Shown here piece after piece: positions 1 through 58,719 of a stretch of DNA of 64,000 bases. The position numbers and the translations under genes were made by a program. Under the pieces are notes generated by a model. That model was not told the origin of the DNA, did no database searches, and was given only the letters and a program-made list of their open reading frames with translations. Each line of letters begins with the position of its first letter. Position 1 is the stretch's first letter. The stretch lies in contig CM038710.1 of the NCBI GenBank assembly GCA_021613375.1, positions 30,531,136-30,595,135 on the forward strand, written 5' to 3'. This DNA comes from Megaleporinus macrocephalus (lineage: Eukaryota; Chordata; Actinopteri; Characiformes; Anostomidae).

Positions 1-560
1 GAGGATACTAATTTGAATTTTTGCCTATTCTTGCCTAATACATGATTTCAGCTTAACAGTCTATGGTAGTTGTCTGATGCTCCTTATCGTGAGACACTGC
101 ATATTTTTAATAAAAGACAAATCTGGCCTGCAAACAGGCTAGTCAAGCACTATGAAGCCATGCTGTAATAGTAAAAGCAGAGTCATGCCTGGCATTGTCC
201 TGCTAAAATAACTATGGACATCCCAGAAAAAGAGTTCGTCTTTATGGCAACACATGTCTCTCTGAATCCCAATATTCTGCTCTGTGCCAATGACACCTCC
301 ACACATGTGCAAGTCACCCATGACATGGACATTGTGAGAGATGCTCACTTTTGTACCTTTTGTAGATAAAAGTCTTGGTGGTTCCATTTATCATTTGTAC
401 AGGGAACTGTTTTTACCCCAAATAAGCTGAAACCTAGACTCATCTCACCACAGCACGCATGTCCACTGTCCTTCAGATCATCTGAAATGAGCTTGAGCCC
501 AGAGAACTTGGTGGTGTTTTGATATAGAACTGATGTTTTGATAGGAGAACTGGCTTTCCC
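1..560 (-). pseudogene. Decayed Tc1/mariner-like transposase fragment (runs off the left edge)
   Basis: Reading the minus strand and allowing frameshifts and stops gives the familiar order of a fish Tc1-type transposase. A stretch resembling the segment before the second catalytic Asp (HGMGDLH-like, seen here as HVMGDLHMCGG) is followed by an LP-x-RRTLFLGCP-like piece near 215-255. Next comes QDNAR-H-SAFTITAWLHS around 145-205, where the Asp of QDNA is the family's second catalytic Asp, and then a QLKS-IRQE-like piece near 20-60. Several in-frame stops and at least two frameshifts show it is dead. The DDE-terminal part would lie left of position 1. The family assignment is from memory of conserved transposase motifs, not a database search. 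The stretch from about 345 to 560 is less clearly transposase. Confidence 0.7.
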
Positions 561-2490
561 CTCGAATGATAGAGTTATCAGTTTGAATTTCTTGGTGCAG
601 CAGCAGACTGGTACAAACCACTCCCGCATCGATGTGATCAACACTCCCAACTTTTTTGCTTGTGTAGCATCAAATTCAACATTTGTTTATATTTGCAAAA
701 CAGTCAGCCAAAACATTAAAAGTCATTGTTCATACTTTTGCCAGTTACATAAAGGTTCAACACAATCACACTTAAAAATAATTCAGTCTGAGATGCCCTT
801 CTAACTCCAGCATGAATATAAACTGCTGAAGACTGAATATGTAGATATATTTTATATCACAACACCAAAAGAATATAAAAAGAGAGATTTAGCCCCTTGA
901 CTCTGATACATTTGTATGTAAATCGTTGGGCACACCTGACCAAATGACATTCTTTTATACAGTCTGATGCACAGTTGCTGTTAATTTTCAAGTTGCTGTT
1001 AATTTTGCTATTTCAACTGCAAAACATAAAACATAAGATGTGGCTTGTGCAAAAGTTATAGTAGATTTTATATGTTGTTTTTTGATTTTTCCTCAATATG
1101 CTAGACTAACATATTGCAAATAAACAGAAATGATGCATTAAAATATACATGAACCAGTTTGTTCCCTGTAGAGGATGTGGTAGCCTATTTTAAAAGTGCC
1201 ATAGCATATTAAAAAAACTAGATTTACATTGGCATAGTTGAATAAGGAAAGTTAAATTATCACATTTACGAAGTGCAGACCACTAAGGCAGGGCAAAGAA
1301 GGGGAACTCTGAGAAACTTGGGGCTGGATTTCTGTGTGGCTGTGTGGGGTGCAAATTTCGTCACTAGAAGTGGTTGATATAGAACATGTAATGATGGAGA
1401 GGAGGAGTTTGGGCGTGGTCCTTTTCCCAAACTTTTTTTTTTTCATTTCATAACTTCATTTTGCGAGAAAGGGCAGTTAAACGGGCTGATTCCAAAATCA
1501 GAAACTGTTACATAACAGTCTTTACTTATTACTATATATGTCCCCAAAATTTACATATGACAACAAGGCAGCAGCAACTATCCAGGAAAATTTAAGGGCA
1601 TGCCAGCACTTTACTCATCCAAGGAACCAAACTGATAGGAGGGATGAGTTCCATAATTTAATGTTGTGTTCCACCTTAAATGCTACAGATTATACAGGCA
1701 CCAAATGTAACTGTGGCATCATTAGGGAGAAAAAGAATGTGTAAAACAAGCTGGCGAATAGAAAGCCAACTTCAGCACCCACATTTTATATAATGTCCTA
1801 AACAACCTTCATACAGAGTTTCTTGTTTGCTCGGCATATTTCACTCTGGAAGTTTCTCAAGTCAGGACAGTATCGAACAGGCTTTCTTCAGTGTTTTATA
1901 CAGTAGGAAGGAGCAGTTCCACTTTTATTAACATCACAACTTTAACCATGTGCTGATTTTATCCACTGGAAGTTTAATTTTAATTTACTTTGTGATGTTG
2001 AGATCAAAACCAAGTAGCTAGTATAGGCAACTGCTGACAAGATCCAAACAACTAGTATAGCTAACTAAATAGTATGATGATCAAGCTTATCTACTCCAGT
2101 GTGGATATAGGAAGTTATATATGTCATTCATTTTATTTTCCTGTCTGTATCTGTTTCGACAGTAAACAGTAAACCAGCGAATCAGAGCAGAGCTCATCAA
2201 ATGACTCATGAGCTCAACAAAAAAGAGGATTTTTTTTCATTCTTGGTTCAAATCTAAGTTTGTTTTTTAATTTTCTTCCTGGTGCAGTATCTTTTTATAT
2301 AGACATTAGAGAACAATATAAAAAAATCAACAAAATATGTAATTTAACCAGGACTCTTCAAAATTTGCATACAAATGCATGTAAAGATCAGAAAGACTAC
2401 AGGACATTTTGAAACTTTAAAAGAAATGTTACAGAGCACATCAGAGTCTCGCTTTGGGTTCAAGGGGTTAATTATTCTAACTGCCTCATG
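561..2490. other. Downstream flank, no gene recognised
   Basis: AT-rich sequence with only short chance reading frames. No splice-flanked coding signal, RNA gene or recognisable repeat was seen. Confidence 0.5.
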
Positions 2491-2494
2491 CAGG

Positions 2495-2585
2495 GCTTGA
2501 TAATTAGCTGATGAGCTGGATCAGGTGAGTTAAGGCTGAGGGAAGAAGTGAATCTTTGCAGGGCAGCGGGAGTTGAGAAGCAATG
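2495..2585. mobile_element. Fragment of a short hAT-like non-autonomous repeat
   Basis: The words TTAGCTGATGAGCTGGATCAGGTG and CTGCAGGGCAGCGGG-like sequence resemble the interior of the elements at 22640-22849 and 48241-48438 (AATTAGCTGGATCAGGTGTG, TCTGCAGG). The termini are not visible, so this is a remnant. Confidence 0.4.
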
Positions 2586-2937
2586 ATGTATGGAAACACA
2601 ACTCTTAAAGTGCGGTCTGCTCTTGGTTAGCTGACAGCTGGTTGGAAGAGAATTTTAAAGGAGGATGGGGGGACAGAGTGACTCATGTTGTCACATCTCT
2701 CCCTTTATGAGCCTCTCACCTCATTAAGTCTCTAACAGTGTGGAGAGGCTCGGACAGACTGGAGGACTTTATCACACCACTGATCTCCCCCGTCGTCCTC
2801 TCGCCCTTCAATCTCTCCTCACCCCCCGCACTCATCACATACTGAGGAAATGACTTCAGCCACTAGTATCATTTACTTTTTCATTACTGCTAAATATATT
2901 AATGGTACTTAATATCATGGTAGGGGGTGTTATGAAT

Positions 2938-3070
2938 TAGTACACTCTTAAAAATAAAGATACCATAAAAGGGTTCTATGGAGAGATTGGCCTAGAGGAA
3001 CCAAGCAACATTTGAGTGGGTGGTTCTTTAAAGAATGCTTGCATAATATACAGGTTCTGTATATAAATTC
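2938..3070. repeat. Dispersed fish repeat with TACACTCTTAAAAATAAAG terminus
   Basis: The end word TACACTCTTAAAAATAAAG followed by GGTTCTATGG and GGTTCTTTAAAGAA-type words is a pattern I recognise as a common interspersed repeat of bony fishes. A related fragment lies at 45060-45165 (AAGGTTCTTTAGAG, AAGGAACCTTTAG). The class is not certain. Confidence 0.45.
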
Positions 3071-3717
3071 TAATATATTTTACTAGATGTTAATACATAC
3101 ATGTTGTGTGAACAAGTGCTTGGATGGAGCAGATCTGACCTTTTTATTAAACACTCCTTAACAGGGTTACTATCACAACTTTGCTTAAATATGGTTGGTG
3201 ACCTATAGATGGTTTAGAATACTTCTGATTTTAATTCTCATAACATTTGTTTTTTTATTTTTTTCTAAAACTTGCAGTTAATATTACCTTTTAAGGGACC
3301 TAATCTGACATTTTTTTCTTATGTTTTATGTACCAAACATTCACATTTCATTTTACATGACTATTTTCCAACCTCTCTTCATCCCTTAGAACAAAATAGG
3401 CTGTGTTTGTTACGGTGCCTCTAAGACTGATCTAAAATAAATACACTGGATCGTACCTTATTAATAAAAGCCCTCAAAGCTGTATGTAAAGGAGTTATTT
3501 CTTGTGACATCACAAAAACAATGAATTCCAAACGGTCTGTTTTTGCAGCATAGCTTATATAACCTCGGGATAAATGGTTTGTTTTAAAACTTCCACAGCG
3601 TTTACATTATACTTCAGTAAATGTATTCAAAACGAGGGAAATTTGTTTTGTTTTGTTTGCATAATATTAGCCCTTTAAAATCAATTATCAATGTGGTCCC
3701 ACTGTTGCACCTGACCA

Positions 3718-4099
3718 TACACACCGAATAGCCATAGAAACCACCTCTTTGTGTTTTATCAGCTCCACCCATCGTATAGGAGCACTGTGTAGTTCTACAA
3801 CTACAGTCTGTCGTCCTTGTCATCCCACCTTAACACTGTTCTTTAATGGTCATGGCCCCCACAGGACCACCACAAAGCAAGTAGTACGTGGGTGTATCAT
3901 TCTCAGCACTGCAGTGACACTCATGTGGTGGCCTGTTAGTGTGTGTTGTGCTGGTATGCGTGAATCAGACACAGCAGGCACTTGGCCCTACTACGCAGAG
4001 CTACTACAAAGTGCTTCTATATGATAAGTGGAGCTGATAGAGTTGGCCAGTGGGTGCAGATACAAGGAGGTGACGTTAATGTTATGGCTAATTAGTGTA
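3718..4099. mobile_element. Non-autonomous DNA transposon (MITE) with long imperfect terminal inverted repeats
   Basis: The left end (TACACACCGAATAGCCATAG, then ACCACCTCTTTGTG, then TATCAGCTCCAC) is mirrored at the right end. The right end shows GTGGAGCTGATA, ACAAGGAGGTGACG and TGTTATGGCTAATTAGTGTA. The inverted repeats cover about 90 bp on each side with scattered mismatches. The interior words CATTCTCAGCACTGCAGTGACACT and GTGTGTTGTGCTGGTATG belong to a repeat I associate with otophysan fish genomes. There is no coding capacity. Superfamily and target-site duplication were not resolved. Confidence 0.7.
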
Positions 4100-4465
4100 C
4101 ATTTGTATGCAAATGTTTATTTAAAAACATTTAATCAAATTAGTTGAACACAAATGTAAATATGTCCTGACTTGAAGAATATTAGAAAAGGTAACACTTG
4201 CTTTGTAGATGCTCAGTCTGACTTTCAAACAACATTCAACTTAATATCTACTAAACTGAACTGAAACTGAAGTTGAGTGTGATAGATTCTATAAAATATA
4301 TCCTTAATTCTAACTTTAACCTTATCTTTAACCCTAAACCTACACCTACTCCGAAACATAATGTTGTTGATCTCTGAGCATCACCAGAAAATAAAGATGT
4401 AAGTATATATAAATAAAATGTAGGTGAACATATAAAGTGAGACCAGTAAGTGTGCTTTGCAGTGT

Positions 4466-4574
<109 letters not shown>

Positions 4575-4985
4575 CACCATTACTGTATTAAACACTAGAG
4601 AGCTCAGAGATGCTTGAAATAATTCTCCACTAGAAATGCAGGGGGCACTATGCTCACACTCTTGGTCTGTCGGCACTCAAACAGACGCATTGCATGACTG
4701 ACTAAGGGAAGCATATTAACGTGATAATACAGTAGACATTTCGGTGCCTGCTTTGATTCTGACCCACACAGAGAGTAATGACCTTGGCATTTATACTCAT
4801 TTTGATAAGTCATCAAATTCATATCAAAAGCAGTAGCTCAAGTGACATTTAGTTCCTCCAGGGTTGCAAGGAAAAGAAGTCTTCCATGAATACCTAAAAG
4901 GTCTAGATCTTTAAACAGGAGGCAGTTCCTCAAGCAAAGTTTTAAAAAAACGCCGCATGAGACCACCCAGCTTTCAACACCTCAT

Positions 4986-4991
4986 TTTATT
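4986..4991 (-). promoter_or_regulatory. elavl4: Candidate distal polyadenylation signal AATAAA
   Basis: On the minus strand AATAAAATGAGG is followed within about 25 nt by GU-rich GGTGTTG and GGGTGGTCT. That is the expected spacing for a cleavage/polyadenylation site near 4960-4975. It is chosen over upstream AATAAA copies because of the downstream GU element. Confidence 0.5.
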
Positions 4992-5493
4992 GTCCCAACA
5001 TTCAAAAGTACAAATAATTCAAACACAACAGTTTATGAAAAAGAAAAAAACATTTACAGCAAGATTTTTTTCATATTTTGTTTCCAGTTTCAGAAATGAC
5101 CTAAACTAGCAAGGATAACATGAAGTCATTCATCGCAGTAATTTGATTAATAATAAGAATAAGGATAATAAGAATAATAGTAATCATAATAACAATAATC
5201 AATAATTGATAGTTAAGTAATAACATAAGTAGGAGAGACCAGCTTGGTCCAGTGAACATTTTTTCCTCTTTTTTGTCTTTAAAGATTTATAGATTCTCAG
5301 ATAGTAAACAAACACATCTTCAGGAGAAAATGAAAAATGACAAGAGCCTTGTTCCTCACTTGGCCTTCCCTCCTACACTACTGGCTGTTGGTTTCCTATT
5401 GGCAGGCTGCCACTATAAGGCGCTACAAGGGGAGAAAGTGAGCCACAGCGATTTGGGCACGTACCGCGGAGGCATGGCCCCATGTTCCACACA

Positions 5494-5527
5494 CCCTCAC
5501 CCCCCCTCCCACCCTCCCCCCAAACCC
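5494..5527 (-). other. G-quadruplex-like run in the sense strand of the 3' UTR
   Basis: The minus (mRNA) strand reads as G6-A-GGG-T-GGG-A-G7, then GAGGG. At least four G-tracts of three or more are separated by single-base loops, which is the canonical G4 pattern with very short loops. Confidence 0.6.
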
Positions 5528-5531
5528 ACGT

Positions 5532-5576
5532 CCCACACACGCACACACACATGTGCACACACACTCGCACGCACGC
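5532..5576 (-). repeat. GU-rich tract in the 3' UTR
   Basis: The sense strand is an interrupted (GU)n run with GC and CA interruptions, immediately 5' of the G-rich run. GU repeats are binding sites for CELF and TDP-43 type proteins, so this may be regulatory. The tract itself is certain; the role is inferred. Confidence 0.7.
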
Positions 5577-6687
5577 TTTCAGTCACGCTCAGACTCGCGG
5601 AGGGTGATGTCATGAGCGAAGAGGAGGAAGTGATGTAGGAAATTAGTTCGTACATCAGAACAACATTCTACTGGGGTCGTTGCATAATTCAAACTGCCAC
5701 CTGCGGTGGGGTTCGAGGAGGGCTGTGCTACCGCCCAGCAGACGGAGCGGAGGACGGACTGATGGCGGAGGTGTAGCTGAAGAGGTGCGTATGAGTGCAT
5801 GTGTCTATGCAGTTAAAGATCTCCAACATTCACAGCAGGTCTATCTCAACATGAGCTGATTCCCTACTCTCAAAGAGCCATTCACTAAATTTACCTCTCA
5901 AAATAGACTATATCTTAGAAAATATATAACGGGTGTCATCTATCAAATATCTTCTATAGCTATTTTATTTCAACGAGTACAATCAGCGTCAATGCTTTTT
6001 GGAGTTGTGTGATATGCAAATGGTAGAATTTTTCTAAATCAAGGTAAAACGTCACACTGAGCTCTCCACTGATAGGTCCAATGCAATGAGTGGTACTAAA
6101 ACAATGGACAAACGGTTTAATCATAATCAAATTGTGGCAGCTGAGCCTAAAATGTTGGATGCCATAAAAATCCATGAGAAATTATGTCTCGGACCCACAT
6201 TTTTGCATAAAGTTGGATCACAAAGCAACGGTAGTGTGTGGAGGGAGGGCGGGAAGCGGCTTTTAAAACTACACAAACTTATCACAGGTTATATTGAACC
6301 AGAACAACTGTTATAACATTCTATTAAGACTAAACTTTATTGAAAAAGATTTAAAGATTTATGTTTAACAAGACAAGAAAAAAGCAATAGCAAATTTAAC
6401 TATCGACTAGGTTATGCATAGCGAGTAACTGTTTCTAGTAATAAGGGAAGAGCCTCACCAACCCTCTTGACATTTTTTTCGTTTTTGACTTTTAAACTTT
6501 TTTATATTGTAATTTTGATATATTGGTACAAAGCACAAACGTACTAAAATTTATCAGTGCACAGGACTAATGGAAGAGCGTCTCCCCTAGTCGTTTGTTC
6601 CCTTTAGCTCAGAAACACCCCCCTCCCTGTACCAGAATCACACAAAAACACAGACAACATAACAACAAACAAACAAACAAACAAACG

Positions 6688-6760
6688 AATAAATAAATAA
6701 ATAATCGAGATAAATAAATAATTTAATTAATGAAAACAATCGATCGATCAATAAATAAAT
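6688..6760 (-). promoter_or_regulatory. elavl4: Clustered AU-rich elements (AUUUA) in the elavl4 3' UTR
   Basis: On the sense strand there are seven AUUUA pentamers in three groups: three overlapping copies at 6690-6702, two at 6711-6719 and two at 6752-6760. Overlapping AUUUAUUUAUUUA is the class II AU-rich element pattern that Hu proteins bind to stabilise mRNAs. A (TTTG)n run sits just 3' of it. Autoregulation by HuD is a reasonable inference but not shown by sequence. Confidence 0.6.
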
Positions 6761-8706
6761 ACATATTTTCAAGAAGCTTTTTTGTCCGGTTTCTTTTGCC
6801 GCGGCGGTAAACATAAAGTAACGTTTAAAACAAAAAACAGCAAGAAAAAAAAAACGAATCCAATTTTTCATTTTTTTTTCCACAAGCGACATGACAACAT
6901 ATTAAACAGGATTCCTCACGAGTTTTCTAAGTAACTGAACCATCACTTCATAAAGTTTTCATATGAAAAAAGACAAGCTTGAACAAAAAACAGTGACAAC
7001 TCATAGATATAGATATTGTAAAACAAATGTAGACTATATATCATCTATTTGTACACAACAAAGAAAGACACATTTGTAATAGATCCTTTGAAGAAACAAA
7101 TACTAGACTAACAAAACTAGCTAATTATCATTGAATTCTGACAAACGCTGTACACTCAGCAAGTAACCTATATGTCAGCAAGCCAAAGAAAACTCGTTAA
7201 GTGATTCTTACAAGGCCCGAATTTTGCTCATCTGGCTGTCTGAGCGCAGGATTCTCGGAACCAGATGGGGGCCGACAATCAAAAGAAACAAAATGAAAAC
7301 AGCAGCTCAATTTAATGCCAACACCGAAGTTTCTTTTTTTTCTCTAAATAACACACAGAACAACAAACTTGGATATTTAAGATATGTGAACCATGTAATA
7401 TAGCACCTACGGTTGATCGCTAAAGGAAGTACATCTCGAATGCAATATCACCAAATCAGAGTGAAGGAACTTATGCTTCCTAAATGGACAAGTGTATGTG
7501 TATGCGTTACCGATATCCCAAAGACTGATGATGGAAAGAAAATGAGTGGACGATGCGTGGCCTTACTTTGGGCTCTTGACTACGAGGACGCGTTAGGCCT
7601 GGGAAGACCCCTATCCCTCTCCTATTGGGTATCGCTGTTGAACAATTACGTGCTATGAAAAATTACCTGCCTGAATTTGCATCTCTTGATAAAACCATCC
7701 GTCTACAAAACCATTGCCAATCTGGTTCTCCCCGAAAAACAAACAACCTTTGATCCTAAAAAGTACCACGGCAGAACGAACAAGACAAGGTGGCACCTGA
7801 CCCCTCCCCCCAACCCCTAATTAGCCAGTCAAAATATTTTTCTCTTTTTTTTCAAATCCAGATTCTTGTAAAAATTCTTCAATAATTATTATTTTAATCA
7901 TTATTTATAAAAATAGATCTTCTTTCTCTTTATTTTTTCATTTTTTCTAAACGCATTTTCAAGCAAAGAGATTTTCTCTTTGGCAACAGTGTGTGTATGT
8001 GTGTGTTTGTCTTTTTTTTTTTCTTCGTCAACAGGAATGCTAACCCATCCCTTCCCTCTCCCTGTCTCCCGATCCCTCGTGAGGAAAGACATGTGTTCTG
8101 TTTGCAGTACAAAACAAAACAATGTTAGAAATTTCTTCTGCATTAGAGAAAAGGGATGGCATCATCCCTGTCAATTTACTTGGGGGGGTTTAATAATATA
8201 CACCAAAACAAATGAATGAATGATCACCGATTGTATTTTTAAAAAGAGCCCCCTCCCATTCTCTTCCCAGGGAGGCGTTGTACTAACGACAGTGGATCCG
8301 GATTTCAAAAGAGAACAAAAGGAAAACCTGAATCAAGACCAAGAGAGTTCAATCTAAAGAAGGACATTCTCTTCTTCGAAATAAGGGCGGACTGGTTTTG
8401 CTACTGTTTTACAGAGAAGAGAAAACAAAGAAACAACCACAAGAACTCAAAGGATATACAACAGAATGCCTGTACCACTTACAGGTCTTCCAAATCATTA
8501 ATATTTTCCGTTTTTCAATTTTTGTAATACTTAGGCAACATTGGCTTATAGGTCCAAAGGTATATTATAAGCCATATCCAGTTCTCTTTAGTTGGTTTGT
8601 TGGTTGGTTGTGTTCCTGTTTGGAGTAGGCTAGCTGTGTGGGCTGAGGTGGGTGCTTGTTAGTAGTGGTGTTTTTTTAAGGGGCTACACAACAGTGGGGA
8701 GGGAGT

Positions 8707-57220
<48,514 letters not shown>

Positions 57221-57223
57221 AAG

Positions 57224-57330
57224 CTACAGTCGCATGCAAAAGTCTGTTGACTTACATGCTCTGTTTAGTGAAAAAATCAGTTTAACATATTACAAGTTAC
57301 TATAACACTGCTTTAAGATAAAATGACAAA
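57224..57330. mobile_element. Fragment related to the TA-flanked MITE at 26745-27090
   Basis: It begins ACAGTCGCATGCAAAAGTCTG, similar to that element's terminus (ATAGTTGTATGCAAAAGTTTGG read inward). No matching opposite end was found. Confidence 0.4.
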
Positions 57331-58672
57331 AACTGGACAAAAGCAGCCTCTGCGACAACTGACGCCTTTATAAGCACATTTGTAGGAATGTCAGTTGCCA
57401 TCAAAGCTTTACTTAGGTGCCATTTGCCCCTTAGTAAACTGAAGCCTTTGTGTGGAGTAAGCTAAATGGTCATCATGAGCATGTGCACTGTACGACGTAA
57501 ACTGAAAATGGTCAGCATTATGATATGCCGTGTATAGGGTAAACGGGCTCCACAAGGAGAACATACAGTACAAACAGCCTCAGCACAGAGGTCAGAATAT
57601 AGTGTTCTCGGAGGCAGTGAGGCTCTCTCTAGGCAGGCCCGGCTGGGTCTGGTGCAGGCAGAGTGAGAGAGGAAAGCAGGCAGAGAGAGACAGGCAGGCT
57701 AAGCCATCACAGAGGGCTCGGTGTCAGCCTGAGGACAGACATCAGCTTCCCTCTGATTCAGCTGAACAGCAGCCCCAGATTACACTCCTTTATTTCCTCA
57801 AACGCAATGGCAGATCTGCCGACTGTTTCTGAATGCTGCGCCGCTTCGCTCGGGCTGTGTGTGCGCATGTGTGTGTGTGTATGTGTGTGTGCCTGAGTGT
57901 GTGTGAGTGGGAAGGAAGTGGCTCTGCCACTCTGCCTTACATAAGTGCCTTAGAGAATGTCAGGATGGGGATAAAAATACAGGTTCAACCAGTCTAATGT
58001 CCCTGAGTCAAGCAGATCCAGGGGTGTGTGTGTGTGTGTGTGTGTATTTGTGTGCGAGTGTGTGTGTGATGCATTTCAGTGAGTGTCTGTGCTACCTGCC
58101 ATTTAAACAGTGCACTATAATGGCCTTATTAGCAGTGATGCTGAAATGTCAGGCTCTATTCTAATATGTATTTTCACTGGTTATGCTCTCCGGTCATTAG
58201 AGTGGCCTGGGGGCGGCGCCTGTCTCTGTGCAGTTGTGATCTTATTTATGTGGCCCACGTCAGCAAAATGTAGGAAGGCACAGGGAGAAATATGCTAGCC
58301 TTATGAATCGTCACATTTCTAATTGTAAGACCTCAAACCTAACAAGCTAGCTGATGCTGCAGGCACAGCACATTCATGAGAAGAGCAAACAAATGTATGA
58401 GGATTACTCAAAATGCTGTCAACATCTGCAATGTAAGCCGTAAGCACAAAAGCACCCTTGACCCTCCAAGCCCTGGGCTACAGTGCGCACGGCCTTTATC
58501 TACCCAAGCTTACGGGAGGCGGCAGGGCAGCAGCAGTTATGGTGGTAAAAATGGCAGTAGGTGGGTGGCAGTCTCCTTACCATCTTTGGCTGTGTCAGCA
58601 GTCCTTTGTCAGCCCAGCCCTGGAGCTGCGGCAAGTCTGCCTGACGCCACTGAGTCTCTGTCGATCCCTACA

Positions 58673-58675
<3 letters not shown>
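57331..58675. other. Upstream region with TG-rich simple sequence, no gene recognised
   Basis: It contains imperfect (TG)n at 57860-57910 and 58024-58072. A good sense-strand donor word AAAGATG|GTAAGG ends at 58581, but no supported exon precedes it. Confidence 0.5.
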
Positions 58676-58707
<32 letters not shown>

Positions 58708-58719
58708 GGGGGGGGGGGG
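58676..58719 (+). repeat. Near-pure G tract (31 G, T, 12 G)
   Basis: The plus strand is G from 58676 to 58706, a single T, then G to 58719. It is capable of G-quadruplexes. Length may be uncertain, because long homopolymers are error-prone in sequencing and assembly. Confidence 0.9.

Larger units (their letters stand above)
4965..8706 (-). other. elavl4: Probable 3' UTR of elavl4
   Basis: This follows the elavl4 stop codon with no splice acceptor or new coding frame. It is long (about 3.7 kb if the signal at 4986-4991 is used), T/A-rich on the sense strand and full of A- and U-rich words. It holds clustered AUUUA motifs, a GU tract and a G-rich run, all described separately. The end is inferred from the poly(A) signal. 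Other AATAAA signals in sense orientation at 6336-6341 and 7929-7934 could give shorter forms. Neuronal mRNAs, including those of the Hu family, commonly have long, alternatively polyadenylated 3' UTRs. Confidence 0.65.
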
